Of a stretch of 20,776 nucleotides of DNA, positions 1 through 6,554 are shown in pieces; position 1 is the first letter of the stretch; each line of letters starts with the position of its first letter. Made by a program: the position numbers and the translations under genes. The DNA is taken from positions 1 through 20,776 of the IMG/VR virus record IMGVR_UViG_3300047666_000398; one strand, written 5' to 3'. The notes under the pieces were generated by a model, which worked only from the letters and a program-made list of their open reading frames with translations, searched no databases and was not told the DNA's origin. The stretch comes from a virus.

Positions 1-1
1 A

Positions 2-280
2 GAACTTGCCGAATCTTGTTGGACCTTGGAACGTCGGCCTTGGCGCAGTGTTTCGGGGCCGCAAGGAAATACACTATTTCTAAGAAGCGAAGCAAGGATA
101 CTGGGCAAGCTGTTAACAGACCAAGGGTTTATAGTTGATCTTAATATCAATGACGAGTGGCCGCGCGGGCATGGTCGTCCTGCTATTATACTTGCTTGGC
201 ACAAACGCCGTTCAGCAATGACCATGTTCGCGTTAAAACACGATTGTAAAACATTGATAATAACACCATACAGCAAGTGA
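2..280 (+). CDS. 3' end of an unrecognised gene, cut by the window edge
   Basis: The frame is open from base 2 to a TGA stop at 278-280, giving at least 92 residues. A TTG at 26 could serve as a start, but the frame runs upstream of it without a stop, so I treat this as the C-terminal part of a longer gene. The visible part is basic and contains a short hydrophobic stretch (PAIILAW). I recognise no family. The first 60 bases are more GC-rich than the rest of the window. It reads on the plus strand, like the virion-type gene at 504-1004. The frame could be non-coding by chance, since no homology supports it. Confidence 0.4.
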   Translation, partial: ELAESCWTLERRPWRSVSGPQGNTLFLRSEARILGKLLTDQGFIVDLNINDEWPRGHGRPAIILAWHKRRSAMTMFALKHDCKTLIITPYSK

Positions 281-337
281 AGTAAACGTATAGTGGGTCT
301 ACTGGAATTGACTATAAAATGGCGTTAAATTGTCAAC

Positions 338-385
338 CGTGTCGATAGGGCCCTAACGACACGTCGATAGCTAGCTATCGACGTG
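338..385. repeat. Two overlapping 26-bp palindromes (four alternating 11-bp half-sites)
   Basis: Bases 360-385 form a perfect 26-bp palindrome (CACGTCGATAGCT followed by its exact reverse complement). Bases 338-363 form a second 26-bp palindrome with one mismatched pair (345/356). The two share CACG at 360-363. Both are built from an 11-mer of form C(G/A)(T/C)GTCG(A/T)TAG, seen forward at 338-348 and 360-370 and inverted at 353-363 and 375-385. The palindrome centres are 22 bp apart, about two helical turns. This suits a tandem operator for a dimeric protein, or two consecutive hairpins in RNA. A T-rich run begins only about 10 bases after the second stem, so a standard intrinsic terminator is not well supported. 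Confidence 0.85.
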
Positions 386-490
386 GTTGTTGCAGTTTTT
401 ATTTTGTATGTTAGAATAGTACGCTGGTACTTGACCAGCTTGAATCACCGGTTTAAGTGGCCATTTAATTGCCCGCAACTCAGTGTGCTT

Positions 491-498
491 CATAAATA
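491..498 (+). promoter_or_regulatory. Candidate T4-type late promoter box
   Basis: CATAAATA matches the T4 late promoter consensus TATAAATA at seven of eight positions. Five bases separate it from the ATG at 504. In T4 late promoters the start site lies about six bases past the box, which would place it at or next to the A of this ATG. The downstream gene looks like a virion protein, which fits late expression. The box is short, so chance occurrence in AT-rich DNA is possible. Confidence 0.5.
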
Positions 499-503
499 TT
501 ATC

Positions 504-1004
504 ATGACATGGACCAATTGGAAAACCCCCGCAACTATAGCACAAGACACAGATGAAGGTATAGACTTCACTGATGGAGATAGTGTATTAGATCAAACCA
601 CAGACCTACAGAGCACTGCGTTGTTGTATGCATCTGCGCAGGATTACAACGACAAAGTCAACACCTATGGCAGCAAGGGACTGATATACACCAACTTTTC
701 ATTTGCTGCTGGTGTGGTTGACAGAGTTGAACTGCGTATAGAAGCACAACGATATTCACGCATTCAAGATGACAGAGTTCAATTGCTTGCACTTGGCACA
801 AGCGGCACAGACGTATCGGATCTCAGCACAGAGAATATCAAAACATACAGTGGACTTCTTGGTGCATATTGGGGGATGGAAGATATTGATGTTGCAGACA
901 TATCGTTTGGAGCACTAATAGATTTTGCTCCAAGAAACGATATGCCCAGCAGCAACAACTTGATTGTGCGCAGTGTTAAGATGCGTGTACACTACTCGTC
1001 TTGA
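504..1004 (+). CDS. Putative virion structural protein
   Basis: This 166-residue protein is rich in Thr, Ser, Asp and aromatic residues, has no transmembrane segment, and shows alternating beta-type patterns ending in SVKMRVHYSS. That composition and ending are typical of small beta-sandwich decoration or fibre-associated proteins in marine T4-like phages. The family assignment is inference; no catalytic motif is visible. I chose the ATG at 504 over the in-frame GTG at 483 because a late-type box (491-498) lies between them, so a late transcript would not contain the GTG. There is no Shine-Dalgarno. The 3' end overlaps the converging helicase gene by 13 bases (992-1004). It is one of three isolated plus-strand genes in the window. 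Confidence 0.7.
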   Translation: MTWTNWKTPATIAQDTDEGIDFTDGDSVLDQTTDLQSTALLYASAQDYNDKVNTYGSKGLIYTNFSFAAGVVDRVELRIEAQRYSRIQDDRVQLLALGTSGTDVSDLSTENIKTYSGLLGAYWGMEDIDVADISFGALIDFAPRNDMPSSNNLIVRSVKMRVHYSS

Positions 1005-2401
1005 CCCAAGCCATTTAGGAAAGCGCGTAACTTAGTGCCGTCGGTTTCTGCTGTTACTTTAGCAACAGGCGCACCCTCAGAAGGATTTGTTGAGCTATTG
1101 CGTTTGAGATTTGCAACAATGCTACTTCCAGTTGTTTGTCCTTGTGGCGAATCTTCATCATCTTCTTCACAGTCGATGATGCGCAAACTGTCAACTTCAA
1201 ACCCTAAATCGATCTTTGAATTAACACCGCTTGAGCTTCTTGTCTTCATCAACTGCAATTGATAACGTCCTCGTTCTCGCATTGCTCTGCTTGTAAATAT
1301 ACCAATCACGTTGTCTGCTGTATTGATTTTACTAAGGCCTCCGGAGATGTGCGAGTGGTCAAATTCAACTTCCTCAACTGCTCCTCTGTTCAGCTGCGAC
1401 GCTGTAACAAAAATTGTCTGCAATTCCATTGCCAAGTTACGTAGTTCTTCACTTACATACTTGTCTTTAACAAACAAGTTTTCTGGAGAAATTTTAACAC
1501 TCAATGGCATCATAAGATCCAAATAGTCAATCAACAGAACATCAATCTTGCGTCCTGTCTTAATTTCGTATTCTTTGATGTAGCTGCGAATATCGTTTGC
1601 ATTCTTGCCAGATGGCATGTACTTGACTTGGAAAGCTCCTGCTTTCTTTCCGATCATCTTAACTTTCATTTCAACATCGTCGATTGTTTTAAACACGTCT
1701 CTGCTGGGAATACCAGTTACCATGCTGTCAATGCGCATACTTACTAGGTTCTCGCTAAGTTCGAATGTTAAGTACAGCACATTCATGCCCATGAGACTCC
1801 AATTGACTCCTAGATTAGCAAGGAATAAACTTTTACCAGCACCCGAACCTCCAGCAAAGATATTAAGCTCGCCTCTGTTAAATCCACCAAACAATTTCTT
1901 GTCTAGGTTTTTCCAGCCTGTGCTCACTTGTCCGTTATTTTCTTTAATTGCTTCTAATCTAGCACGCGGGTTTTCCCAGTAGTCTGTGCCAAGATCTCTT
2001 TGCAATCCAATTTGAACAGCTTTCTTTACCAGTTCTTCAACTGGGCCGTACTCGCCTTTTTCTAACAAATCGGCACTCTGTAGAATTGCAGCTTCCAGTG
2101 CTTTGTGCCTAGAAAACGTTTCAAATTCTGTTAGCAACCAATCGTAATGCGAATCTTGTAGTATGCCCGGATCTTTGAGTTGCGTGTGCGTAGCAGCATT
2201 GATCATGTCAAATGTAGGTAATGCATTATGATCAATGACATAGTTGTTTAGAAATTCGGCAGCAGGCTTTAATCTTCTATCAAACGATTCTGCATCAAAC
2301 ACACTCTGGCAACGTACAAATGTTGCTGCGTCGCTCATCATCATTTCTAAATATACTTTTTGTATATCAAACCCGTAGTCTGTATTTTGTCTTGTACTCA
2401 T
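992..2401 (-). CDS. 41: Replicative DNA helicase, T4 gp41 / DnaB family
   Basis: This is the hexameric 5'-3' helicase that unwinds the phage replication fork and works with the gp61 primase. It has 469 residues, close to the usual gp41 length. Visible features: an N-terminal helical domain (about 1-140); Walker A GGSGAGKS at 184-191; FELSENL near 213-219; Walker B LLIDYLDLM at 289-297; TASQLNR at 333-339, the motif H3-type glutamine region of DnaB helicases; and an arginine-rich segment with QLMKTRSSSG that fits motif H4. The C-terminal 60 residues are low-complexity and Ser/Thr-rich. The ATG at 2401 is preceded by AGAGGT at suitable spacing. The gene is the last of the minus-strand run from the primase and converges on the virion-type gene, overlapping it by 13 bases. 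Confidence 0.95.
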   Translation of the reverse strand: MSTRQNTDYGFDIQKVYLEMMMSDAATFVRCQSVFDAESFDRRLKPAAEFLNNYVIDHNALPTFDMINAATHTQLKDPGILQDSHYDWLLTEFETFSRHKALEAAILQSADLLEKGEYGPVEELVKKAVQIGLQRDLGTDYWENPRARLEAIKENNGQVSTGWKNLDKKLFGGFNRGELNIFAGGSGAGKSLFLANLGVNWSLMGMNVLYLTFELSENLVSMRIDSMVTGIPSRDVFKTIDDVEMKVKMIGKKAGAFQVKYMPSGKNANDIRSYIKEYEIKTGRKIDVLLIDYLDLMMPLSVKISPENLFVKDKYVSEELRNLAMELQTIFVTASQLNRGAVEEVEFDHSHISGGLSKINTADNVIGIFTSRAMRERGRYQLQLMKTRSSSGVNSKIDLGFEVDSLRIIDCEEDDEDSPQGQTTGSSIVANLKRNSSTNPSEGAPVAKVTAETDGTKLRAFLNGLGQDE

Positions 2402-2423
2402 GCTATATTACCTCTTTAATGTC

Positions 2424-2741
2424 TTAGTACCATCCCATAATCATTCTTGTATCCTCAGGAACCATCTCTACAGAAAATTCAGGCTGAAATACCAGTTCTC
2501 TATTAACTGTTGCAACTCCGTCTATGCCTGCAACTGCTTCATATATATCCGAACATATTTCTTCTGCAAACGGACACATCATACTTGTAAGTGTGTGCTT
2601 AACATGTACGTGATCGCCTGTGATATTTATCTCATAAATTAGTCCCAAGTCTTGTACACTAATCCCTGCAATTTCTGGATCGTATACTTCTCTCAGTGCG
2701 TCCTTTACCATGTCTTTGGTGATTTTTTTAATTTGTGTCAT
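2424..2741 (-). CDS. DUF59/MIP18-family Fe-S cluster assembly protein (SufT-like)
   Basis: This 105-residue protein fills one whole MIP18/DUF59 domain. Conserved marks are VYDPEI (19-24), DLGLIY (31-36), the LTSMMCPFAEEI segment (51-62) with the family's cysteine at C56, and a final MGWY matching the hydrophobic end of SufT-like proteins. Members of the family help place iron-sulfur clusters on target enzymes. Here it could support a phage or host Fe-S protein; the target is unknown. The gene has its own strong promoter (2748-2776), whose -10 box lies six bases before the ATG. No Shine-Dalgarno is visible, so the message should be leaderless. It sits between the carbamoyltransferase and helicase genes and is an auxiliary gene in a replication module. 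Confidence 0.85.
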   Translation of the reverse strand: MTQIKKITKDMVKDALREVYDPEIAGISVQDLGLIYEINITGDHVHVKHTLTSMMCPFAEEICSDIYEAVAGIDGVATVNRELVFQPEFSVEMVPEDTRMIMGWY

Positions 2742-2747
2742 GTAATT

Positions 2748-2776
2748 ATTATACTTTAATCAGTTGAAAAAGTCAA
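2748..2776 (-). promoter_or_regulatory. Sigma70-type promoter giving a leaderless DUF59 mRNA
   Basis: On the minus strand TTGACT (2776-2771) is followed by a 17-base spacer and TATAAT (2753-2748), a perfect -10. Six bases (AATTAC) then separate it from the ATG at 2741. The predicted start site is the A of the ATG or within about one base of it. The -35 box overlaps the stop codon of the upstream carbamoyltransferase gene. Confidence 0.8.
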
Positions 2777-4236
2777 TAAACTTTTATATTATATTGATTT
2801 TCAAATTCTATAGCGTCCAACATCGTGTTGACGATAGGCTGCCCTTTTACATTGAGACTGGTATTTAGCAGCATCGGACAGCCTGTTAATTCGTACCATC
2901 TCTCCAACAGTTGACGAAAACCTCTGTTATCGTGTCTTCCAACAGTTTGGACTCTTGAAGTTCCGTCGACGTGGACAATTGCAGGGTATAAAGCAGGATA
3001 TCTGCAATGTGCTGTGAATTGCATATATGGGCCGTAGGATCCGGCAAAAATGTCACTGGCGTGTTCCTCAAGTATAGCTGGTGCAAATGGTCTGAATTCT
3101 TGCCGTTGTTTGATAGTATTAACTCTATCTTTGATATCTGATCCTCGCGGGTCAGCAAGTAGACTACGGTTTCCGAAAGCCCTAGGACCAAACTCGCTAG
3201 GACCGTTAGCAACACCACATATACCAGCACCGCGGGAAAGCTCAATAAGAATTTTAGCAACCGGATATTCTCCTTCTATGTTATAGCCAAGGTAAGGCCC
3301 TGGCCACTTGATACGTTTGTCATAATAGGACAACACTGCGCCGATTGCACTGCCGCTGTCGCCCGGATTAGGCATAACCCATACGTTTTTAAAGTATTCG
3401 TATGCTATTGAGTTGGCGCTGCAATTCAATGCACATCCGCCCATTAGCACTAGATTTTTACTAGGCAACTTGTTGGCAAATGTGCCCAACAAGTGACGAA
3501 GAATATCTTCATACACAAGTTGCGTAGCTGCGGCAATATCGAAGTGGTCCTGTTCAGTGGTTAGATCAGGGCGCCAGTATTTGCAGCCGCGATGTAAATT
3601 CCTATTAAACTTGATCATAGGCTTGCCGCCAATTTCAACAAAGTCACGTTTCACATCATGGTATAGACGATCGCCGTCGCCGTATGCAGCCATGCCCATG
3701 AGAATGTATTCATCCTCCTGTGGCTTTAAGCCAACTCGTTGAGTCATTGCAGTGTACCACAGGCCCACACTATGTGGGTAACGCTGGCTGTATACTTTCT
3801 TCATTCCAGTTAGTGTTGCACTCCACACAGTCAGTGTTTCAAACTCACCAATGCTGTCAATGCACACAACAGTAGCGTCGTAAAACCCACTTGTGTTAAA
3901 TCCAGCAGCGGCATGACTGCGATGATGGTCTACATAATTGATGCGGGCTGGATTGATGTTGTACTGTTGTAGATATTCTTTAACGTTATTCTTCTTGGCA
4001 TTCCAGCCTTGTCCGGCTAGCAACTGACGTGCTGTTTTCTTGTATGGATTTTCATACCACACCACATGCTCGGGTTCACCAAACTGCTTTGCATAATCGA
4101 CCAAGTCTTTGTGCAAATGCGGATCATTTTTTACTCTACTAAATCTTTCACTCTGACTGGCAAACTTCAAGTCGACGTTGTTGTCAAATACTGCAAGCGC
4201 AGCATCATGACTGTTTGCACTGATGCCCCAGATCAA
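2773..4236 (-). CDS. Carbamoyltransferase, NodU/CmcH/TobZ family
   Basis: These enzymes move a carbamoyl group from carbamoyl phosphate, via carbamoyl-AMP, to a hydroxyl on a sugar, antibiotic or modified base. The protein has 487 residues, slightly shorter than TobZ/NodU. The N-terminal Kae1-like domain shows GISANSHDAAL (4-14) and HHRSHAA (104-110), whose histidines bind metal in this family, and GGCALNCSAN (266-275). The C-terminal YrdC-like domain shows GPSEFGPRAFGNRS (345-358), ADPR (361-364) and FRPFAPAIL (381-389). The start is TTG at 4236, overlapping the stop of the small upstream ORF as TTGA, which implies translational coupling. The acceptor is unknown: a glycan or a hydroxymethylated base are both plausible, and members of this superfamily have been reported to modify cytosine derivatives in phage DNA. 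Confidence 0.92.
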   Translation of the reverse strand: MIWGISANSHDAALAVFDNNVDLKFASQSERFSRVKNDPHLHKDLVDYAKQFGEPEHVVWYENPYKKTARQLLAGQGWNAKKNNVKEYLQQYNINPARINYVDHHRSHAAAGFNTSGFYDATVVCIDSIGEFETLTVWSATLTGMKKVYSQRYPHSVGLWYTAMTQRVGLKPQEDEYILMGMAAYGDGDRLYHDVKRDFVEIGGKPMIKFNRNLHRGCKYWRPDLTTEQDHFDIAAATQLVYEDILRHLLGTFANKLPSKNLVLMGGCALNCSANSIAYEYFKNVWVMPNPGDSGSAIGAVLSYYDKRIKWPGPYLGYNIEGEYPVAKILIELSRGAGICGVANGPSEFGPRAFGNRSLLADPRGSDIKDRVNTIKQRQEFRPFAPAILEEHASDIFAGSYGPYMQFTAHCRYPALYPAIVHVDGTSRVQTVGRHDNRGFRQLLERWYELTGCPMLLNTSLNVKGQPIVNTMLDAIEFENQYNIKVY

Positions 4237-4358
4237 TCGTAGTTAAACGGATCTTTTTTACGAAGCGCCCTCATCTTCAAGCGGTACTTTATTTCATCTC
4301 TGATCCAGGTAAGCGGATAGATGATTATTGTAATTATATTAATTATTATTTGAACCAT
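4233..4358 (-). CDS. 41-aa single-pass membrane peptide between primase and carbamoyltransferase
   Basis: An ATG at 4358 opens a 41-codon frame ending in TGA at 4235-4233. The peptide begins with a run of about 16 mostly aliphatic residues (MVQIIINIITIIIYPL), followed by a Trp and then a strongly basic C-terminal half (RDEIKYRLKMRALRKK). This is the layout of a single membrane helix with a positively charged tail. The frame overlaps the 3' end of the primase by 13 bases, and its TGA overlaps the TTG start of the carbamoyltransferase. That tight fit fills an otherwise unexplained 109-base gap. No strong Shine-Dalgarno is seen. I know no homologue, and function is unknown. Confidence 0.6.
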   Translation of the reverse strand: MVQIIINIITIIIYPLTWIRDEIKYRLKMRALRKKDPFNYD

Positions 4359-5329
4359 TTTTTTGCTTTCAGTCTAATCTTTAACGGAGAACTTTCTGCT
4401 GCCGCAGCGATACTAAACAAGGTGTATACTTGCCCGTATCGCTGCACTGCTTCTCCGGTGTCTTTGATGTCTTCTTCCCAGTCGGGCATGCTCACTTGCC
4501 AGCCATACTCAATTGCTTCTTCGACCAATCTTTTACCGGAATAATCTCTGTCCGGTAATAGTATTATATCTTTGTTTAATCTCTTGAGCAACATAACCTG
4601 TTGTTCATTGATCTCTGCTCTCAACAATGCTACTCCATCAATTGGAATAGCGTCCAGCGGGCCTTCGACTACAATACAGAATATTTTATCCGGAGTTTGC
4701 TTGTCTAAATTAAAAAGATAACCAGGCTGAGAGTCAGTTAAGTACTTAGGTTTTTTGTTGGAATTAACAGTCCTTCCTGACCAGCCAACAATTCTATTCT
4801 CGTAATAAAACGGAATAAACAATCTATCTCTGTATTTCAGTTGGGACGACCAGTAATAATTATATCCGTCATCTAGCCAAAGTTTTCTGCTGGACATATA
4901 ATCCATAACTTCGACCAACTTGCCCGATGCACACGGATTGTCCGTTATTAGTGTTGCATCGTCGGGCAACGGCACACTAGCAAATGTAGGCAATTCAACC
5001 AGTCGTTCGACTGACTCAAACCCGTCATTGATTTTTAGAACTTCCAAACTCAACTTGGAAATAACATCGTCTGGTGCGCCAAGCCATTGGAACAGTTTCT
5101 TTAACTTGTACGAAATATGTCTGCCAGGTTGCCAACTGGCTTTGTATCCACAATTGAAGCAATGGTAGCTTACTACCTCGCCTTCTTGTATCACGCCGCC
5201 TCGAGTTCTATTATCAGCAGACTCGCCGTTGTGAACGCAACATACTCCGTTAAATGATATCCATCCGCTGGGGGTTTGCTTGCGCTTGCCAGGCAAAACT
5301 GTCAGCAGTGTGTCTGATACAATACTCAT
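4346..5329 (-). CDS. 61: DNA primase, T4 gp61-like
   Basis: This enzyme makes the RNA primers for lagging-strand synthesis together with the gp41 helicase. The protein has 327 residues, near the T4 gp61 length of about 340. The N-terminal zinc-binding domain shows C30, C31, H33 and the CFNC knuckle at 57-60. The TOPRIM domain follows, with VEGPLDA (221-227) holding the catalytic glutamate and LLPDRDYSG (257-265) holding the DxD pair D260/D262. A sigma70-type promoter ends six bases before the ATG, so the transcript should start at the initiation codon; I see no Shine-Dalgarno and no other nearby start in frame. In T4 the primase and helicase act as a pair; here three accessory genes lie between them. 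Confidence 0.93.
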   Translation of the reverse strand: MSIVSDTLLTVLPGKRKQTPSGWISFNGVCCVHNGESADNRTRGGVIQEGEVVSYHCFNCGYKASWQPGRHISYKLKKLFQWLGAPDDVISKLSLEVLKINDGFESVERLVELPTFASVPLPDDATLITDNPCASGKLVEVMDYMSSRKLWLDDGYNYYWSSQLKYRDRLFIPFYYENRIVGWSGRTVNSNKKPKYLTDSQPGYLFNLDKQTPDKIFCIVVEGPLDAIPIDGVALLRAEINEQQVMLLKRLNKDIILLPDRDYSGKRLVEEAIEYGWQVSMPDWEEDIKDTGEAVQRYGQVYTLFSIAAAAESSPLKIRLKAKKWFK

Positions 5330-5335
5330 ACTGTT

Positions 5336-5364
5336 ATAATAGCAGTATTACTTGCAAATGTCAA
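5336..5364 (-). promoter_or_regulatory. Sigma70-type promoter giving a leaderless primase mRNA
   Basis: The minus strand has TTGACA (5364-5359), a 17-base spacer, TATTAT (5341-5336), then AACAGT and the ATG at 5329. The -35 is a perfect match and directly abuts the stop codon of the upstream virion-type gene. The start site is predicted at or within about one base of the ATG. Confidence 0.8.
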
Positions 5365-6150
5365 TTAGTTTCTAATAAGAATCTTGGTTACTGTACCAGC
5401 TGGATCACTGTCTAACTTGAATCTAACAAAGCTTACAACACCATTGAAATTAAACGGAACTGCCTGAGTTTCAGATCCGTCAAATACCATCGTGCCTAGC
5501 GTGCTCCAGTTGTTGATGCCAGTTATCTGATTGTCAAGTGTTGCTTGTATTTCTACCTTGCCAATATATCCACTGGTATAAACTGCAACTGTGTGCAATG
5601 CTTCGTTTCCGTTTAATCCTGGTTGTGCGCCAATCTTGTCAGTGTCATCACTGCCGGCAACCCAGTAGTCCGATACTGTATAAAAGTTGGTGATTGTTGT
5701 GCTGGATTTTGGTCCTGGATAGGCGTTGCCGTCAAGGTATATTATTCCTGCACTTTCAAAACTGCGACTAGCATATGTCACAGTGTTTACTCCGTTGTCA
5801 CTTTTGTAAACATTGTATTTTAGGTATTGTTGTTTTACATTAAGTAATTCGTTGTCTGTGATGGTTACTTCAAACATTCCTCTATTTGCCACAGATGAGT
5901 CATCTGTGACGGTAGTAAGCTTGTTGATTATCATATTGTTGCCTTCGTCAAACACAACAAACACCATATCGGATGTGATTTCCACAGGCTTTTGATCTGC
6001 GTTTAATAATCTAAATTGTATGGTATTATCAATACCTTTATATACTTTTAACTGTCTGCTGTACACTGGTCTATACTCCACTGGGAATCCTGCATCATTA
6101 GATACAACAATTGTTCTCTCATCGACTAAATATCTAGGTATTAGCTGCAT
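5365..6150 (-). CDS. Putative virion structural protein (neck, baseplate or fibre type)
   Basis: This 261-residue protein resembles a family of structural proteins in T4-like cyanophages. The N-terminus reads MQLIPRYLVDERT, then the diagnostic-looking segment VYKGIDNTIQFRL at about 36-48 and further beta-strand rich sequence. The C-terminal half (about 150-261) is another beta-rich unit, ending with VSFVRFKLDSDPAGTVTKIL, as in receptor- or fibre-associated beta sandwiches. No membrane segment or catalytic motif is visible. The ATG at 6150 has AAGGA upstream, and a late-type box (6175-6182) lies about 25 bases upstream. It is a late-looking gene lying just before the primase on the same strand. 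Confidence 0.72.
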   Translation of the reverse strand: MQLIPRYLVDERTIVVSNDAGFPVEYRPVYSRQLKVYKGIDNTIQFRLLNADQKPVEITSDMVFVVFDEGNNMIINKLTTVTDDSSVANRGMFEVTITDNELLNVKQQYLKYNVYKSDNGVNTVTYASRSFESAGIIYLDGNAYPGPKSSTTITNFYTVSDYWVAGSDDTDKIGAQPGLNGNEALHTVAVYTSGYIGKVEIQATLDNQITGINNWSTLGTMVFDGSETQAVPFNFNGVVSFVRFKLDSDPAGTVTKILIRN

Positions 6151-6174
6151 ATAGTAGGATCCTTAATTATAGTG

Positions 6175-6182
6175 TATTTATC
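6175..6182 (-). promoter_or_regulatory. Candidate late promoter box for the virion-type gene
   Basis: GATAAATA on the minus strand differs from the T4 late consensus at one position. It lies in the 35-bp gap between two divergent genes. The predicted transcript keeps a leader with an AAGGA Shine-Dalgarno before the ATG at 6150. Confidence 0.5.
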
Positions 6183-6185
6183 GTA

Positions 6186-6554
6186 ATGTTATTAAAAGAA
6201 ATAGAAGAACAATTTCCATACGTAAGTGTTGTCGCATACGGCGGCAACGAGTATGTCGGAGTGATTGCAAATCAAGATCAGTATGTGACAACAATGTTTG
6301 TGTACACTGGATTAAAAACCAATAGTGATAAACGGTTGTTACTGGATATTGCAGAAACATGGTGGTGGGAATCAAATAGACTCATACCAGTTAGCACCTT
6401 TATGAGGAGAGAAATTGATCCTGTACGTTATTGTATGATGTCAATGAATTCCAAAGATGTAAAGGTTGTTGTAGGACCGTGTGTGAATCTCAATAATTTA
6501 TCATTGAAACGAGTAAAAAGAAAAAGCGTCCAGCTTGTTAAAAAAATTAAATAG
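6186..6554 (+). CDS. Conserved T4-like marine phage protein of unknown function
   Basis: This 122-residue protein contains an alpha/beta N-terminal half (about 1-45), a striking TWWWESNRLIPVSTFM segment around 59-74, and a basic C-terminus rich in Lys and Arg (LKRVKRKSVQLVKKIK). The WWWESNR motif is one I associate with small hypothetical proteins of T4-like cyanophages, but no function is known to me. It is the second isolated plus-strand gene. It diverges from the virion-type gene across 35 bp and overlaps the converging DnaE-like gene by 8 bases (6547-6554). I see no clear Shine-Dalgarno at the ATG. A possible late box (ACTAAATA, 6125-6132) lies 54 bases upstream, but this is weak. Confidence 0.75.
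   Translation: MLLKEIEEQFPYVSVVAYGGNEYVGVIANQDQYVTTMFVYTGLKTNSDKRLLLDIAETWWWESNRLIPVSTFMRREIDPVRYCMMSMNSKDVKVVVGPCVNLNNLSLKRVKRKSVQLVKKIK

Noticed and set aside
307-336. Minus-strand TTGACA at 336-331 followed by TATAGT
   Set aside because: The spacer is only 14 bases, too short for a sigma70-type promoter, and no minus-strand gene follows within the window.
360-400. Palindrome plus T-rich run as an intrinsic terminator
   Set aside because: The T-run starts about 10 bases beyond the stem and the stem has no natural loop; the overlap with a second palindrome fits a binding site better. A terminator is not excluded.
1605-1982. Plus-strand open frame of 125 codons opposite the gp41 gene
   Set aside because: Fully antisense to a helicase with intact motifs; its composition is that of a shadow frame and it has no Shine-Dalgarno or promoter.
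2886-3260. Minus-strand open frame of 124 codons with hydrophobic segments
   Set aside because: It lies out of frame inside the carbamoyltransferase gene, whose motifs cover this region; the apparent membrane segments arise from frame shift.
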